From assembly GCA_020427005.1 (NCBI GenBank), contig JAGQOY010000025.1, positions 1-52,415 on the forward strand: DNA of 52,415 nucleotides, given 5' to 3'. Positions 18,722-28,362 of this stretch are shown piece by piece (position 1 is the stretch's first letter; the number at the start of each line of letters is the position of its first letter). Position numbers and translations under genes: made by a program. The notes beneath the pieces were generated by a model. That model was not told where the DNA came from. It made no database searches and worked only from the letters and a program-made list of their open reading frames with translations. The DNA comes from Planctomycetales bacterium. GTDB lineage: Bacteria; Planctomycetota; Planctomycetia; Pirellulales; Pirellulaceae.

Positions 18722-20212
18722 ATGACAGGCAGCTTGCATCCATTGATTGCAGGCTGGTTACGACACAGAGAAAATAAGAGCTCGTGGAATGTAATCAGTG
18801 CAATGACACTTGGTATTTTGCTTCTCGCCCCAAATGTCAGCTTTTGTGGTGCTTCAGAGAAGCCAAATTTTCTGGTGATTTTGGCAGACGATTTGGGTTT
18901 TTCCGACCTTGGATGTTATGGCGGTGAGATCGCAACTCCGAACCTGGATCAACTTGCAAACGGTGGTCTCCGTTTTTCGAGTTTCTACAATACAGCTCGC
19001 TGCTGGCCAACACGCGCGGCCTTACTAACCGGTTATTATGCTCAACAAGTTGGTCGTGATGCGCTGCCTCATGTGGCAGGTGGGGCAAGAGGGACGCGAC
19101 CGGAGTGGGCCAAACTACTGCCTGAGCGGCTGAAGCCGCTTGGGTATCGGAGTTATCTATCGGGCAAGTGGCACGTAGATAGTACTCCGTTGAAAGAAGG
19201 ATTTGATCATGCTCTGACGATGGATGATCATAGTAGGTTTTTCTATCCCAATAAAACTACACTGGACGACGTCGTTCAACCTGCCGTACCTCGAGGAACA
19301 GACTACTACCAAACTACCGCTATAGCCCAACACGCGATCGATTGTTTGAAAGAACATCAAAAGCAGTATTCGCAGCAACCATTTTTTCAGTATTTGGCAT
19401 TCACATGTCCACACTTTCCGCTACACGCACCTGCGGCAGACATAGCTAAATACAAAGGGCGTTTTGATACAGGTTGGGATGTGTCTCGTACAGAACGCTG
19501 GCAACGCTTGATGGATATGGGCTTGTTAACAACGCCTTTGGCTGCGTTGGAGCCCAACATTGGTCCTCCTTACGATTTTCCCGACGCGATCAAGGAATTA
19601 GGTGATAAGGAGGTCAATCGAGAACTGGATTGGGCCAACCTAACCGCAGAACAGAGGAGCTTTCAAGCTGCGAAAATGGAGATTCATGCTGCCATGGTCG
19701 ACCGTATGGACCAAGAAATTGGTCGAGTTATCCAGCAAATCCGTGAAATGGGGCAAACTGAGAATACACTCATTCTGTTTATGTCGGACAACGGAGCCAG
19801 CGCCGAGATTATGATCCGCGGTGACGGACACGACGCAACCGCGCCCTTAGGTTCGGGCGATAGTTATCTGTGTCTTGGACCAGGCTGGTCATGTGCGGCC
19901 AATACTCCGTTTCGCCGACACAAAACTTGGGTTCATGAAGGCGGAATTTCCACTCCCTTGATTGCTCACTGGCCAGCCGGAATAAAGACGCCTGGTCAAT
20001 TCCGGCATCAAGCATCCCATGTCATCGATTTGGCCCCGACGTTGGTTGAATTGGCTGGTGGGATATGGCAGGTTTACGAGGAGGATCAACCTAATCGCCC
20101 CGGCATAAGTCTGGCGACGACGCTCCAGAAAGATACAGATCACGAGCGAACATTGTGGTGGTTGCACGAAGGAAATGCGGCCCTACGTCAAGGAAATTTC
20201 AAATCACTTTGA
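18722..20212 (+). CDS. Sulfatase, C-terminally truncated at a gene junction
   Basis: A secreted arylsulfatase-type enzyme. The frame opens at 18614; I prefer the ATG at 18722, with GGAG 8 bases upstream, which still gives a signal-like segment (MTLGILLLAPNVSF). The formylglycine motif is CWPTRAALLTG (Cys codon at 19001). Metal ligands are visible in ILADDLGFSDLG and LFMSDNGAS, and GKWH is present. Family proteins continue after a motif like LRQGNWKLV with about 60 residues ending the fold. Here the frame reads LRQGNFKSL and stops, and the adjacent frame becomes the C-terminus of an unrelated protein. The catalytic core is intact, but the C-terminal subdomain is missing, so activity is doubtful. 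Confidence 0.8.
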   Translation: MTGSLHPLIAGWLRHRENKSSWNVISAMTLGILLLAPNVSFCGASEKPNFLVILADDLGFSDLGCYGGEIATPNLDQLANGGLRFSSFYNTARCWPTRAALLTGYYAQQVGRDALPHVAGGARGTRPEWAKLLPERLKPLGYRSYLSGKWHVDSTPLKEGFDHALTMDDHSRFFYPNKTTLDDVVQPAVPRGTDYYQTTAIAQHAIDCLKEHQKQYSQQPFFQYLAFTCPHFPLHAPAADIAKYKGRFDTGWDVSRTERWQRLMDMGLLTTPLAALEPNIGPPYDFPDAIKELGDKEVNRELDWANLTAEQRSFQAAKMEIHAAMVDRMDQEIGRVIQQIREMGQTENTLILFMSDNGASAEIMIRGDGHDATAPLGSGDSYLCLGPGWSCAANTPFRRHKTWVHEGGISTPLIAHWPAGIKTPGQFRHQASHVIDLAPTLVELAGGIWQVYEEDQPNRPGISLATTLQKDTDHERTLWWLHEGNAALRQGNFKSL

Positions 20213-20489
20213 CCGTCGTATTGGCAAGCGATTGTATGCCTTGACTGAGTTGAACTGGTACAACTTCAACAGTTCCGGTAATGCCTTTGCATTGCCAATC
20301 GAAGGTGGTGATCTGATCAATTTGGGTTCACCCGGAATTACTGGCAATGACATTGTAACTCATGCCATCGGTGGCAAATTCAAGCCACGTAGCAACATCG
20401 AAGCTGGCGTTGCTTGGGAATACCCAATGACAGCTCGACAAGGGCTAATGAAAGACCGCCTGACTGTTGACTTCATCGTTCGGTATTAA
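20175..20489 (+). pseudogene. 3' fragment of a barrel-like outer-membrane protein gene
   Basis: A plus-strand frame one base off the sulfatase frame encodes up to 104 aa. Only the part from about HFDRRIGKRLYALTE (20,205 onward) looks protein-like. It shows alternating polar/hydrophobic strands, the block LNWYNFNSSG, and a C-terminus RLTVDFIVRY ending in an aromatic residue, as in beta-barrel proteins. It has no start region of its own. I read it as the last ~95 residues of a planctomycete barrel-type protein, joined to the broken sulfatase by a deletion or rearrangement. A strong terminator follows 80 bp downstream, as expected for a true gene end. Confidence 0.55.
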
Positions 20490-20568
20490 GAATCTCTTGG
20501 TCGCTAATTGTCACTCCGCCGACAAGACCGAGCGTTTCCCAGAATCCTATCAACGACGTTGAATACCT

Positions 20569-20601
20569 GAGGCCACCTGCAAAGGGTGGCCTCTTTTTTT
20601 T
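20569..20601 (+). terminator. Intrinsic terminator after the barrel fragment
   Basis: A perfect 9-bp stem (GAGGCCACC / GGTGGCCTC) with a 7-base loop is followed by a run of eight T. It is the clearest rho-independent terminator in the window. It sits between the barrel fragment and the CehA-type gene and probably belonged to the original barrel gene. Confidence 0.85.
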
Positions 20602-20804
20602 GATAGTTTCCACTAACGATTCCAAAACGCCGGTCGGAATCCAAGGCTTTTCCACTTCCTATTCAGCACCAGTTTCTTGCTCTGAATTGCTAATTCGCTA
20701 ACCGGCAATCCTCATTTCAGTCTCTACTGGCACGCCACGGACCAGCATGTTGGTAAAATGTCGAGGATTATTTCCCTTCGACTGAATTCCGTGGGACTAC
20801 GTTT

Positions 20805-23366
20805 ATGGCATCTAGAGCCTTCGATTTTGGCCACTACGAACGACACCCAAATCGTTTCTATTTAGTCTATTGGTTATTCGGCTACGCTTTGGTCGCAAGC
20901 ATTTCGCTTGGCCATGTCAATCAAACAAGCGCCCAGGTACCGCTGGGATCGGTCGAGGGCCAGCCGCTAGCAATGAACGCTAGTCGCATTTTGGATGCGT
21001 TGAACTACTTGGGATACCCCCTTGAATCTGAAGCTACTCGCCGCCTGCAGCGCGCTATTGCAGATGAGGATTCTGGCCAGATCCAGGCTGTCCTTGATCC
21101 ACACGCCTTATGTGGAATCACAATCAACCCCGAGCTACGCGTCAAAGTGGTTCGTGGCACGGCGAAAGCCGACCTTCAGCAGGCTGCCTATACGCCGGTG
21201 ATAATCAAAGTGCTCAATGATGCGACGGCGACACAACGATTGCGACTATCAAGCCCACAAGCTGGTCCGGTATATGCCGGTGCTGCAGAGGCAATACTTT
21301 TGCGGCAAGCACAAACAGAGCTAAATAAGGATGAAAACCGCCAGCGAGATCATCGTTTCCTAGAACTTGAGATTTTCAGCAGCTCTCCCATGACGAGCAG
21401 CCTGAGCGGATTACAGGTCGAATATTTGCTAGCGTTAATTTACTCGAGCGAAGCAGGCAGCCGTGAGGCGACGTTGATATTTGACATCGGTGAGGGGACA
21501 CAGGATATAGGTTTTCGCAGTGAATTGCCCATTCTGTTCTCCATTCGACAAGCCATTCCAGTGGAGCTGGCTGTTCACGATCATGACGGCCAGCCGACAA
21601 CGGGACGTTTTGAATTCCGCGATTCAGATGGACGCGTATATCCACCCCAAGCAAAGCGACTCGCCCCAGATTTCTTTTTTCAACCTCAAATCTATCGAGC
21701 TCATGGCAGTTCTGTTTTGCTTCCACCTGGCAAACTGATTGTTAGTTACTCGCGAGGGCCCGAGTATCGGGAACAAACACAGACTGTCGAAATCAAAGCT
21801 GGTGTACCGAACCGCTTGAATTTTGAACTTGAGCGCTGGATTGACCCAAGCTTATACGGATACTACTCAGGAGACCATCATATTCATGGCGCAGGCTGCT
21901 CTCATTACGATAATCCAACTCAAGGCGTAACTCCCCAGGATATGTTTCATCAAGTCAAAGGTGAAGGTCTGAATGTAGGTTGTGTCTTGACCTGGGGACC
22001 ATGCTTTGATTTTCAACGTCAGTACTTTTCCCCTCAAGCCGATACGCTCAGTGAGGACAAGACTGTACTCAAATATGACTTGGAAATCAGTGGATTTGGA
22101 TCTGCCGCCTTGGGACACGTGTGTTTATTGAATTTAACCAATCAAACCTATCCAGGGTCTGAAGGCACCTCTGTGAAGGGATGGCCAACATGGACAGTCC
22201 CGGTTATGCGATGGGCAAAAGAGCAGGGGGGAGTAACTGGGTATCCTCATTCTGCGCTGCATGTTGATCCAGAGTTGGCGGCACGCTGGCTGATGCGAGT
22301 TTACGACACGAATCAAGATCAAGTGCTGGGTGTTGACGAGATTCCTGCCGTGCTTCCGGAGCCCTGGAACCAGGTTGATATCGACGGAGACATGCAACTC
22401 ACGACACAGGAGATAACTGCTAGTGCCGACCGTGCGGCAGACCTGCTGCCAAATAATGCCTTGCCCGCACTGAATGGGGGCGGGGCCATGGAGATTTTTG
22501 TAAGTACAAGTGAAGCAGCCTGTGATTTCATCAGCGCAATGGATACGGCGCGGATTCCAGAATGGAACACTTGGTATCATTTGATGAATTGCGGCTTTCC
22601 ACTTAAGCTGAGTGGCGAAACTGACTTCCCTTGCATGAGCAGCCGCAGGGTAGGGCAGGGGAGAGTCTACGTGTATTTGGGTGCCACGCCGCAGGTCGAT
22701 TTTACGACCTGGTGTGAAGGCCTAGCCCGTGGAGAGAGTTATGTGGCAGATGGTTATGCCCATGCTTTCGACTTCAACGTAGCTGGACAGCGGGCGGGAG
22801 CAACTGCAGTTCAATTGGATGCACCTGCAACAGTAAAGGTATCGGCCAAGGTGTGCTTTGCCGCTGAGTTACCGCGAGCAGTAGCCTACGGGACGCACAC
22901 TCCCCCCCAAGGTCCGCGAATGGCAGGAGACACTGTCAATTTGCATGCCCCACGTGAGCTTGGTACGGTCGCAGGTGGTGTGCGACGATGCGAGATTGTT
23001 ATGAACGGGCAAATCGTTGGAGCCACTGATGTGCCAGCTGACGGACTCGCGCATAGCGTTGAGTTCGATGTGCCAGTCTCGACTAGCAGTTGGATTGCAT
23101 TGCGCCAATTCCCACAACTGCATACTAATCCGGTGCAGGTTCTGGTAGCCGAAAAACCCATTCGCACTTCGCGAGACAGCGCCTTGTGGTGTGCCGAATG
23201 TGTTCGCCTGCTATGGCACAATCGACGTAGGTTTATTGCTCCTAATGAACAACCAGCTGCTAAACAAACTTACGAACGTGCCTTGAGGACATTCCTGCAA
23301 CGGGCACAGCAAGCCGTCGACAACCAAGGCAAGGACTTACCTAACATTAGGCTCGAATTAGAATGA
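20805..23366 (+). CDS. CehA/McbA-family metallohydrolase with internal EF-hand pair
   Basis: An 853-aa secreted protein. A hydrophobic segment (residues about 19-35) followed by SAQ suggests a signal peptide. The N-terminal half is beta-rich and of unknown fold. A PHP-type metal motif GDHHIHGAG lies at residues 356-364. Further metal or active-site candidates follow in YPHSALH and in GRVYVYLGATPQ. Two calcium-loop sequences lie in the middle of the catalytic half: DTNQDQVLGVDE (from residue 501) and DIDGDMQLTTQE (about 523). CehA/McbA enzymes hydrolyse carbamates and esters; the substrate here is unknown. The EF-hand insertion suggests calcium stabilisation outside the cell. Confidence 0.8.
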   Translation: MASRAFDFGHYERHPNRFYLVYWLFGYALVASISLGHVNQTSAQVPLGSVEGQPLAMNASRILDALNYLGYPLESEATRRLQRAIADEDSGQIQAVLDPHALCGITINPELRVKVVRGTAKADLQQAAYTPVIIKVLNDATATQRLRLSSPQAGPVYAGAAEAILLRQAQTELNKDENRQRDHRFLELEIFSSSPMTSSLSGLQVEYLLALIYSSEAGSREATLIFDIGEGTQDIGFRSELPILFSIRQAIPVELAVHDHDGQPTTGRFEFRDSDGRVYPPQAKRLAPDFFFQPQIYRAHGSSVLLPPGKLIVSYSRGPEYREQTQTVEIKAGVPNRLNFELERWIDPSLYGYYSGDHHIHGAGCSHYDNPTQGVTPQDMFHQVKGEGLNVGCVLTWGPCFDFQRQYFSPQADTLSEDKTVLKYDLEISGFGSAALGHVCLLNLTNQTYPGSEGTSVKGWPTWTVPVMRWAKEQGGVTGYPHSALHVDPELAARWLMRVYDTNQDQVLGVDEIPAVLPEPWNQVDIDGDMQLTTQEITASADRAADLLPNNALPALNGGGAMEIFVSTSEAACDFISAMDTARIPEWNTWYHLMNCGFPLKLSGETDFPCMSSRRVGQGRVYVYLGATPQVDFTTWCEGLARGESYVADGYAHAFDFNVAGQRAGATAVQLDAPATVKVSAKVCFAAELPRAVAYGTHTPPQGPRMAGDTVNLHAPRELGTVAGGVRRCEIVMNGQIVGATDVPADGLAHSVEFDVPVSTSSWIALRQFPQLHTNPVQVLVAEKPIRTSRDSALWCAECVRLLWHNRRRFIAPNEQPAAKQTYERALRTFLQRAQQAVDNQGKDLPNIRLELE

Positions 23367-23543
23367 GATCTCACTCACCCGTTAGAGCTGAGCTCAACAG
23401 TAACCGAATACCCGTTTTTTCTCTTCTGAATGTACTTCAGATCTTGGCTAACGAGATTGCATACTGTTGATAAATGAAACTTTGGACAGCAATGCAACAT
23501 ACGCGTAGCCATTCATAACCATATTTTATGAGATGATCCAATC

Positions 23544-25409
23544 GTGAATCGAAAACGAACCTGTTGTCTTTTGTTTGGCGTGTGTCTTTGGACAACTCAG
23601 TTGGCACCCGTCCTACAGGCCGAACCTCCGGCAGTTTGTGTTTTCAAAGACGGCGAAGCACAAATTGTTGAGCCGTTCAATGATCCCGACTTATGGATTC
23701 GGCATGATCTATGGGTCGAGACGAGTTTTGACTCGGACGGAGATGGTCGATTGGACCGCATGCACGTCGATGTGACTCGCCCACGTCAAACGGATTCGGA
23801 GGGACTCAAGTTACCAGTGATTTATGAAACGAGTCCGTATTATTCCGGTGTCGGTGAAAACGAAGATGATTACTTCTGGAATCCAAGGCATGAGCTAGGC
23901 GAAACGCCACCTGCACGCCAACATTTTCCGCAACCTGAGTTAAGAACCAATCGACCCATCATTTCAAAGTCGCTAACGAAAGAATGGGTCCCTAGAGGCT
24001 TCATCGTTGTGCATTCTTCAAGCCCCGGGACCGGACTATCACAAGGTTGTCCAACGGTTGGCGGTGACAACGAATCTCTTGCGCCGAAGGCAGTGATCGA
24101 CTGGCTTTGCGGACGAGCCCAAGGATTCACATCACCGGATGGAGATGAAACTGTCGAGGCATTTTGGTCAACAGGTAAAGTTGGCATGACAGGTACGTCG
24201 TACAATGGCACCTTGCCCTTGGCTGCAGCCACGACCGGAGTGGATGGGTTGGAGGTCATTATTCCCGTGGCCCCGAACACTTCTTACTATCATTACTACC
24301 GTTCCAATGGACTTGTGCGCCATCCCTATGGCTACATGGGAGAAGATATTGACTTTCTTTACGACTTCATACATTCGAGCACACAGCAGCGAGATTACTG
24401 CGATTGCGAAGTTCGCGATAAACAGATGCTGACTCAACAGGATCGAGTGTCAGGCGACTACAACTCGTTTTGGGAAGGACGCGATTATTTGCATGATCTT
24501 GGTCCCATGAAGGCAGCTCTATTGATGGCTCATGGATTTAATGACTGGAATGTTGTGCCAGAGCATAGTTATCGAATCTACGATGCGGTCAAGAAAAAGG
24601 GTCTAGCGGCACAGATTTACTATCATCAGGGAGGCCACGGGGGACCTCCTCCACTAAGTATGCTAAATCGCTGGTTTAGCCATTACCTTTACGGAATAGA
24701 AAACGGAGTTCCCACCGGCCCAAAAGCGTGGATTGTGCGTGAGAACGATAAACCTGAGGAACCCACTGCCTATGACGATTTCCCTAATCCGGCGGCTAGT
24801 CCTGTCACGCTTTATTTGCATGGTAAAGCACCGGAACGTGGACGACTAAGCGTATCACCGCCGGCGGATTCTCCCATCCCAACGGAGACTTTGACGGACA
24901 ATTTCTCGTTTAGTGGAAGTGCTCTTGCGCAAGCCGAGTGGACCGAACATCGACTGATTTATGTCACCGAGAAGCTGAAATCTCCAGTCCACATTTCAGG
25001 CCTCTCCAAAATCAGGATTTCCTTGGCCTGTGATCGCCCAGCGGCAAATCTATCGATCTGGCTGGTGTCGCTCCCGTGGAAAGATTCCACCCATGGTCGA
25101 CCTGCCAAGATCACTGACAACTTAATTACTCGGGGGTGGGCCGACCCTCAGAATCATCGATCGCTTACCGAAAGTGAGCCGCTTGAGCCAGGGAAATTCT
25201 ATTCGCTGGAGTTTGAATTGCAGCCAGACGATCAAATAATACCGGCAGGCCAGCAGATCGGCCTGATGATTTTCTCCAGCGACAAAGACTTCACACTGTG
25301 GCCTACCCCCGGCACGAGGCTTACCGTAGATTTGTCTGAGACACAATTAGATCTTCCAATCGTTGGAGGAGAATCCGCTTGGCGAAAAGCATTTGCGGAA
25401 ATTCCTTAA
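23544..25409 (+). CDS. Secreted S15/CocE-NonD family hydrolase (X-Pro dipeptidyl-peptidase type)
   Basis: A 621-aa protein starting at GTG 23544 with a signal peptide (MNRKRTCCLLFGVCLWTTQLAPVLQA). The alpha/beta-hydrolase nucleophile is in GTSYNG (Ser219), inside GKVGMTGTSYNGTLPLAAA. The aspartate candidate is in HGFNDWNVVPEHS and the histidine in YHQGGHGGPP. The C-terminal 200 residues form the jelly-roll typical of PepX/CocE proteins (SGLSKIRISLACDRPAANLS, then GQQIGLMIFSS). It could act on X-Pro peptides or on esters; the sequence does not decide. The ribosome binding site is poor, and no alternative start preserves the signal peptide. Confidence 0.88.
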   Translation: MNRKRTCCLLFGVCLWTTQLAPVLQAEPPAVCVFKDGEAQIVEPFNDPDLWIRHDLWVETSFDSDGDGRLDRMHVDVTRPRQTDSEGLKLPVIYETSPYYSGVGENEDDYFWNPRHELGETPPARQHFPQPELRTNRPIISKSLTKEWVPRGFIVVHSSSPGTGLSQGCPTVGGDNESLAPKAVIDWLCGRAQGFTSPDGDETVEAFWSTGKVGMTGTSYNGTLPLAAATTGVDGLEVIIPVAPNTSYYHYYRSNGLVRHPYGYMGEDIDFLYDFIHSSTQQRDYCDCEVRDKQMLTQQDRVSGDYNSFWEGRDYLHDLGPMKAALLMAHGFNDWNVVPEHSYRIYDAVKKKGLAAQIYYHQGGHGGPPPLSMLNRWFSHYLYGIENGVPTGPKAWIVRENDKPEEPTAYDDFPNPAASPVTLYLHGKAPERGRLSVSPPADSPIPTETLTDNFSFSGSALAQAEWTEHRLIYVTEKLKSPVHISGLSKIRISLACDRPAANLSIWLVSLPWKDSTHGRPAKITDNLITRGWADPQNHRSLTESEPLEPGKFYSLEFELQPDDQIIPAGQQIGLMIFSSDKDFTLWPTPGTRLTVDLSETQLDLPIVGGESAWRKAFAEIP

Positions 25410-25508
25410 TTTCCAATGCTAAGCACGTTGGACTCCAGCTTGCGATGAGGTTTTTTAATCTTTCGTTGGAGCACCTGTTGTCCTTATCAGTTCCTTTCGC
25501 TTGAGTTT

Positions 25509-26576
25509 ATGGTAACCGAAGTGTCTGATCTGCAAGCTGCTATCCGCGTCATGGACGTGAATGCCAATCGAGCCGCTGAAGGCTTGAGGACGCTCGAGGA
25601 AGTGGCTCGGCTAATTCGCGAGGATGAGAATGTGGCCGGCTGGTTGAAAGCACTCCGACACGAACTGCAGCAAACTGTTGAACGGGGAATTCGGCGATCG
25701 CTTTTGTTGGATGCCCGATGCACGGCCACGGATGCAGGCACGGAGAACCACACGAGCAGCGAAAACAATAAGGCTTCGTGGAGAGAAATCGTCCCTGCTG
25801 CCTCGGAACGGGTCGGCCAAGCACTCCGCTGTCTTGAGGAGTTCGCCAAAGCGGCCAATTGTTCGAATGTAGCGGAATTCAAGACCTTGCGTTACAAGTG
25901 CTACGACCAGTTAGCTCGCATCGAACAGCGGTTGTTGGACGACCAGTGGCTTAGCCTGGCAGGCTTGTATTTGCTAATCGACTGTAGTCGCAGTGTGGAA
26001 GACTTTGTCGCCTACGTGCGCAGTCTGGCCGAGGCGGGAGTCGACGTGTTTCAATTGCGCGATAAACAAGCCGAAGGTGGCACTCTCTTTCGTTTTGGCC
26101 AGGCACTAGTGCAAGGCTTGAAAGGTACCAATGCTCGTGCGATCATCAATGATCGAGTTGACATAGCGTTGGCAGTTGGAGCAGCTGGAGTACATCTTGG
26201 GCAGGATGATGTGACGATCCATGATGCTCGACGCCTGACTGGTAGCAGGCTGGTGATTGGAATCTCAACCCATAACTTGGCTCAGGCGGAATCTGCCAGT
26301 CGATCTGGTGCCGATTACATTGGCTGCGGTCCAACATTTCCATCCCGGACTAAGCATTTCGATTCGTTTCCGGGACTGCCGTTTTTGCGGCAAATTGCCC
26401 ATGCCGAATTGGGCTTGCCAGCATTTGCACTGGGTGGAATTTCCCTGGAAAATCTGCCGCAAGTTTTGGAGTCAGGCGTGTCCCGAATTGCTGTCACGGC
26501 CGCGATTCACCAGGCTGAAGATGCGATTATTGCAGCTCGGGAATTAAAGGCCTATTTAAGATCCAATGCAATGTGA
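25509..26576 (+). CDS. thiE: ThiD2-ThiE fusion: HMP-P kinase-like domain plus thiamine-phosphate synthase
   Basis: A 355-aa two-domain protein. Residues 1-140 match the ThiD2 type: IRVMDVNANRAAEGLRTLEE, then ERVGQALRCLEEFAKA and LRYKCYDQLARIEQRLL. This domain was shown in other bacteria to phosphorylate hydroxymethylpyrimidine phosphate. Residues 150-345 are a ThiE TIM barrel with VDVFQLRDKQA, IINDRVDIALAVGAAGVHLG and YIGCGPTFPSRTK. The protein would make thiamine phosphate from HMP-PP and thiazole phosphate, and possibly also the HMP-PP. The ThiE call is firm, and the ThiD2 call is good. No thiamine riboswitch was recognised upstream. Confidence 0.92.
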   Translation: MVTEVSDLQAAIRVMDVNANRAAEGLRTLEEVARLIREDENVAGWLKALRHELQQTVERGIRRSLLLDARCTATDAGTENHTSSENNKASWREIVPAASERVGQALRCLEEFAKAANCSNVAEFKTLRYKCYDQLARIEQRLLDDQWLSLAGLYLLIDCSRSVEDFVAYVRSLAEAGVDVFQLRDKQAEGGTLFRFGQALVQGLKGTNARAIINDRVDIALAVGAAGVHLGQDDVTIHDARRLTGSRLVIGISTHNLAQAESASRSGADYIGCGPTFPSRTKHFDSFPGLPFLRQIAHAELGLPAFALGGISLENLPQVLESGVSRIAVTAAIHQAEDAIIAARELKAYLRSNAM

Positions 26577-26622
26577 CAACAATAGAGTTTTCATATTGAT
26601 CTTTCTTTGGCGTACATGAAGT

Positions 26623-27423
26623 GTGGTTATGAACCCTGAGATCAAAGCGTACAACAGTTCATTAGAACCAACCGATAAAGCGATTTGCGAACTGTTGGCG
26701 CGTGAAATAATAAAGCAAATGCCAAAAGCAGAGCATAAGATTTGGCACGCTCACCCAGTATGGTTTCTGGATGGCAATCCCATTGTTGGCTATAGCAAGC
26801 TCAAAAATTGCGTCCGCCTTCTCTTTTGGAGTGGGCAGTCGTTTGGTGAGGACTCATTGCAGGCAGAAGGCAAGTTCAAAGCTGCGGAGGCGAGGTTTTC
26901 CAGCAAAGCTCAAGTCGATGTCAAGGCGCTCAAACGCTGGCTAACATTGGCCAAGGAAATTCAGTGGGATTACAAGAACATCGTGAAACGCAAAGGTAAA
27001 CTGGAACGTCTGGTAGTCCCGCAGAAAGAGAGTTCATCGGAGGCTCCATCGAAAGCTGAAAAAACCAAGCATCGAATCTACACCATGAGTGTGGCAGGCG
27101 TTTATCCTCACTATATTGCGAAGGCCGAGAAAAAGGGACGCACGAAGGCCGAAGTGGATGAAGTCATTCGATGGTTGACCGGTTACACCCAAAAACAATT
27201 CGAAGCGGCGTTGAAGAACAAGACTGACTTTGAGACTTTCTTTGCCAAAGCTCCACGGATGAACCCCGATCGTGCGTTAGTTAAAGGTGTGATATGCGGG
27301 GTTCGCGTCGAAGATATTCAAGAACCCACCATGCGTGAGATTCGTTATCTAGACAAGTTGATTGATGAATTGGCCAAAGGCAAGGCTCTAGAAAAAATCC
27401 TGAGAAAGCCCGCCTCGACTTAG
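26623..27423 (+). CDS. DUF1801-DUF2200 fusion protein
   Basis: A 266-aa protein made of two families that usually occur as separate small proteins. Residues 1-130 resemble DUF1801/Ydh[21 protein letters not shown], then LLFWSGQSF. After a charged linker, residues 147-262 match DUF2200 ([20 protein letters not shown], then [18 protein letters not shown]). Both families are soluble and without assigned reaction. A GTG at 26623 and an ATG at 26629 are both possible starts. It is convergent with the thioredoxin gene, with only 35 bp between the stops. Domain calls are from memory of family patterns. Confidence 0.75.
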   Translation: MVMNPEIKAYNSSLEPTDKAICELLAREIIKQMPKAEHKIWHAHPVWFLDGNPIVGYSKLKNCVRLLFWSGQSFGEDSLQAEGKFKAAEARFSSKAQVDVKALKRWLTLAKEIQWDYKNIVKRKGKLERLVVPQKESSSEAPSKAEKTKHRIYTMSVAGVYPHYIAKAEKKGRTKAEVDEVIRWLTGYTQKQFEAALKNKTDFETFFAKAPRMNPDRALVKGVICGVRVEDIQEPTMREIRYLDKLIDELAKGKALEKILRKPAST

Positions 27424-27457
27424 CAGCTCCTGTTCCGGTGGATCTGGTTGAGTCGGA

Positions 27458-28309
27458 TCAGTAGAGGAGCATCGATAACCTGCGGCGATAGTCGCTGGTC
27501 AGCGGTGAGTCATCAGGTAGAACGCGAAAAACCTCGACCATAAGAGCTCGAGCCTGCTCGCCTGTTTGGTGGCGGTCTTTCTCGACCAGTCGAAGGCAGA
27601 TATCAAAGGCCGATTGATACTCATGACGACCTGCTAACGCTTCTGCCAAGGCGAATTGCTTGACATAGCTCTCGGGATCCGCAGCCGCCTCACGACGAAG
27701 TGAGTCTACATCCAATTGTTCCTTTCCCGCGAGATCCAATTGGGCCTTCAATCGTTCGGCTTCGGGCTCAAGAAACCCTCTCTTTTCCAATTGTTCGATG
27801 ATAGCTTTAGCATCATCAAGCCTGCCCATGCGCAACAGTGCGTCTGCTAGGGCTATGCTAACTTCCGCCCGATTTGGATCGGTTGCTAACAATGCTCTCA
27901 GTTCCAGTTCGGCCTGCTCGGGATGGTCTTCCAGTTTTGCAATCGCCGCTTGTAGTTCTGCGTTCCTTAGGATAGCACCGAGCCACTCACGAATTGCAGG
28001 CTCTGGCAACGCACCTTGGAAGGTATCTACTACCTTTTCGTGCATAATGGCAAACACTGCAGGTATTCCTGATACACTAAACTGCGACGCTGAGCCGGGC
28101 AACTCATCCACGTTGGCCTTTACCAAAACGAATTGGCCTGCAAACTCTTCTGCCAGAGCTTCCAGGGTTGGCCCTAGGATTCGGCAGGGGGCACACCATG
28201 GAGCCCAGAAATCAACAATTACTGGTACCAATTGTGAACGCTGAAACACATCACCTACGAATGATTCTTCCGTGGCCTCTACGACCCATTTTCTGGTCTG
28301 ACTATCCAT
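27458..28309 (-). CDS. Thioredoxin-TPR protein (YbbN/CnoX-like)
   Basis: A 283-aa cytoplasmic protein. Residues 10-110 are a thioredoxin fold with WCAPC (Cys39, Cys42) and the cis-proline in SGIPAVFAI. Residues 125-283 form helical TPR-like repeats (LALADALLRMGRLDDAKAIIEQLEKRG and later units). This is the YbbN/CnoX architecture, a holdase that passes clients to GroEL. E. coli CnoX lost one active cysteine, whereas this copy keeps both and could be redox active. It lies 53 bp downstream of a Ser/Thr kinase gene on the same strand and is probably co-transcribed with it. Confidence 0.88.
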   Translation of the reverse strand: MDSQTRKWVVEATEESFVGDVFQRSQLVPVIVDFWAPWCAPCRILGPTLEALAEEFAGQFVLVKANVDELPGSASQFSVSGIPAVFAIMHEKVVDTFQGALPEPAIREWLGAILRNAELQAAIAKLEDHPEQAELELRALLATDPNRAEVSIALADALLRMGRLDDAKAIIEQLEKRGFLEPEAERLKAQLDLAGKEQLDVDSLRREAAADPESYVKQFALAEALAGRHEYQSAFDICLRLVEKDRHQTGEQARALMVEVFRVLPDDSPLTSDYRRRLSMLLY

Positions 28310-28362
28310 TGTTCTCCCACTTATATTGACTGAAAACCAAGTACTTTGCTAACGAGGAAATA

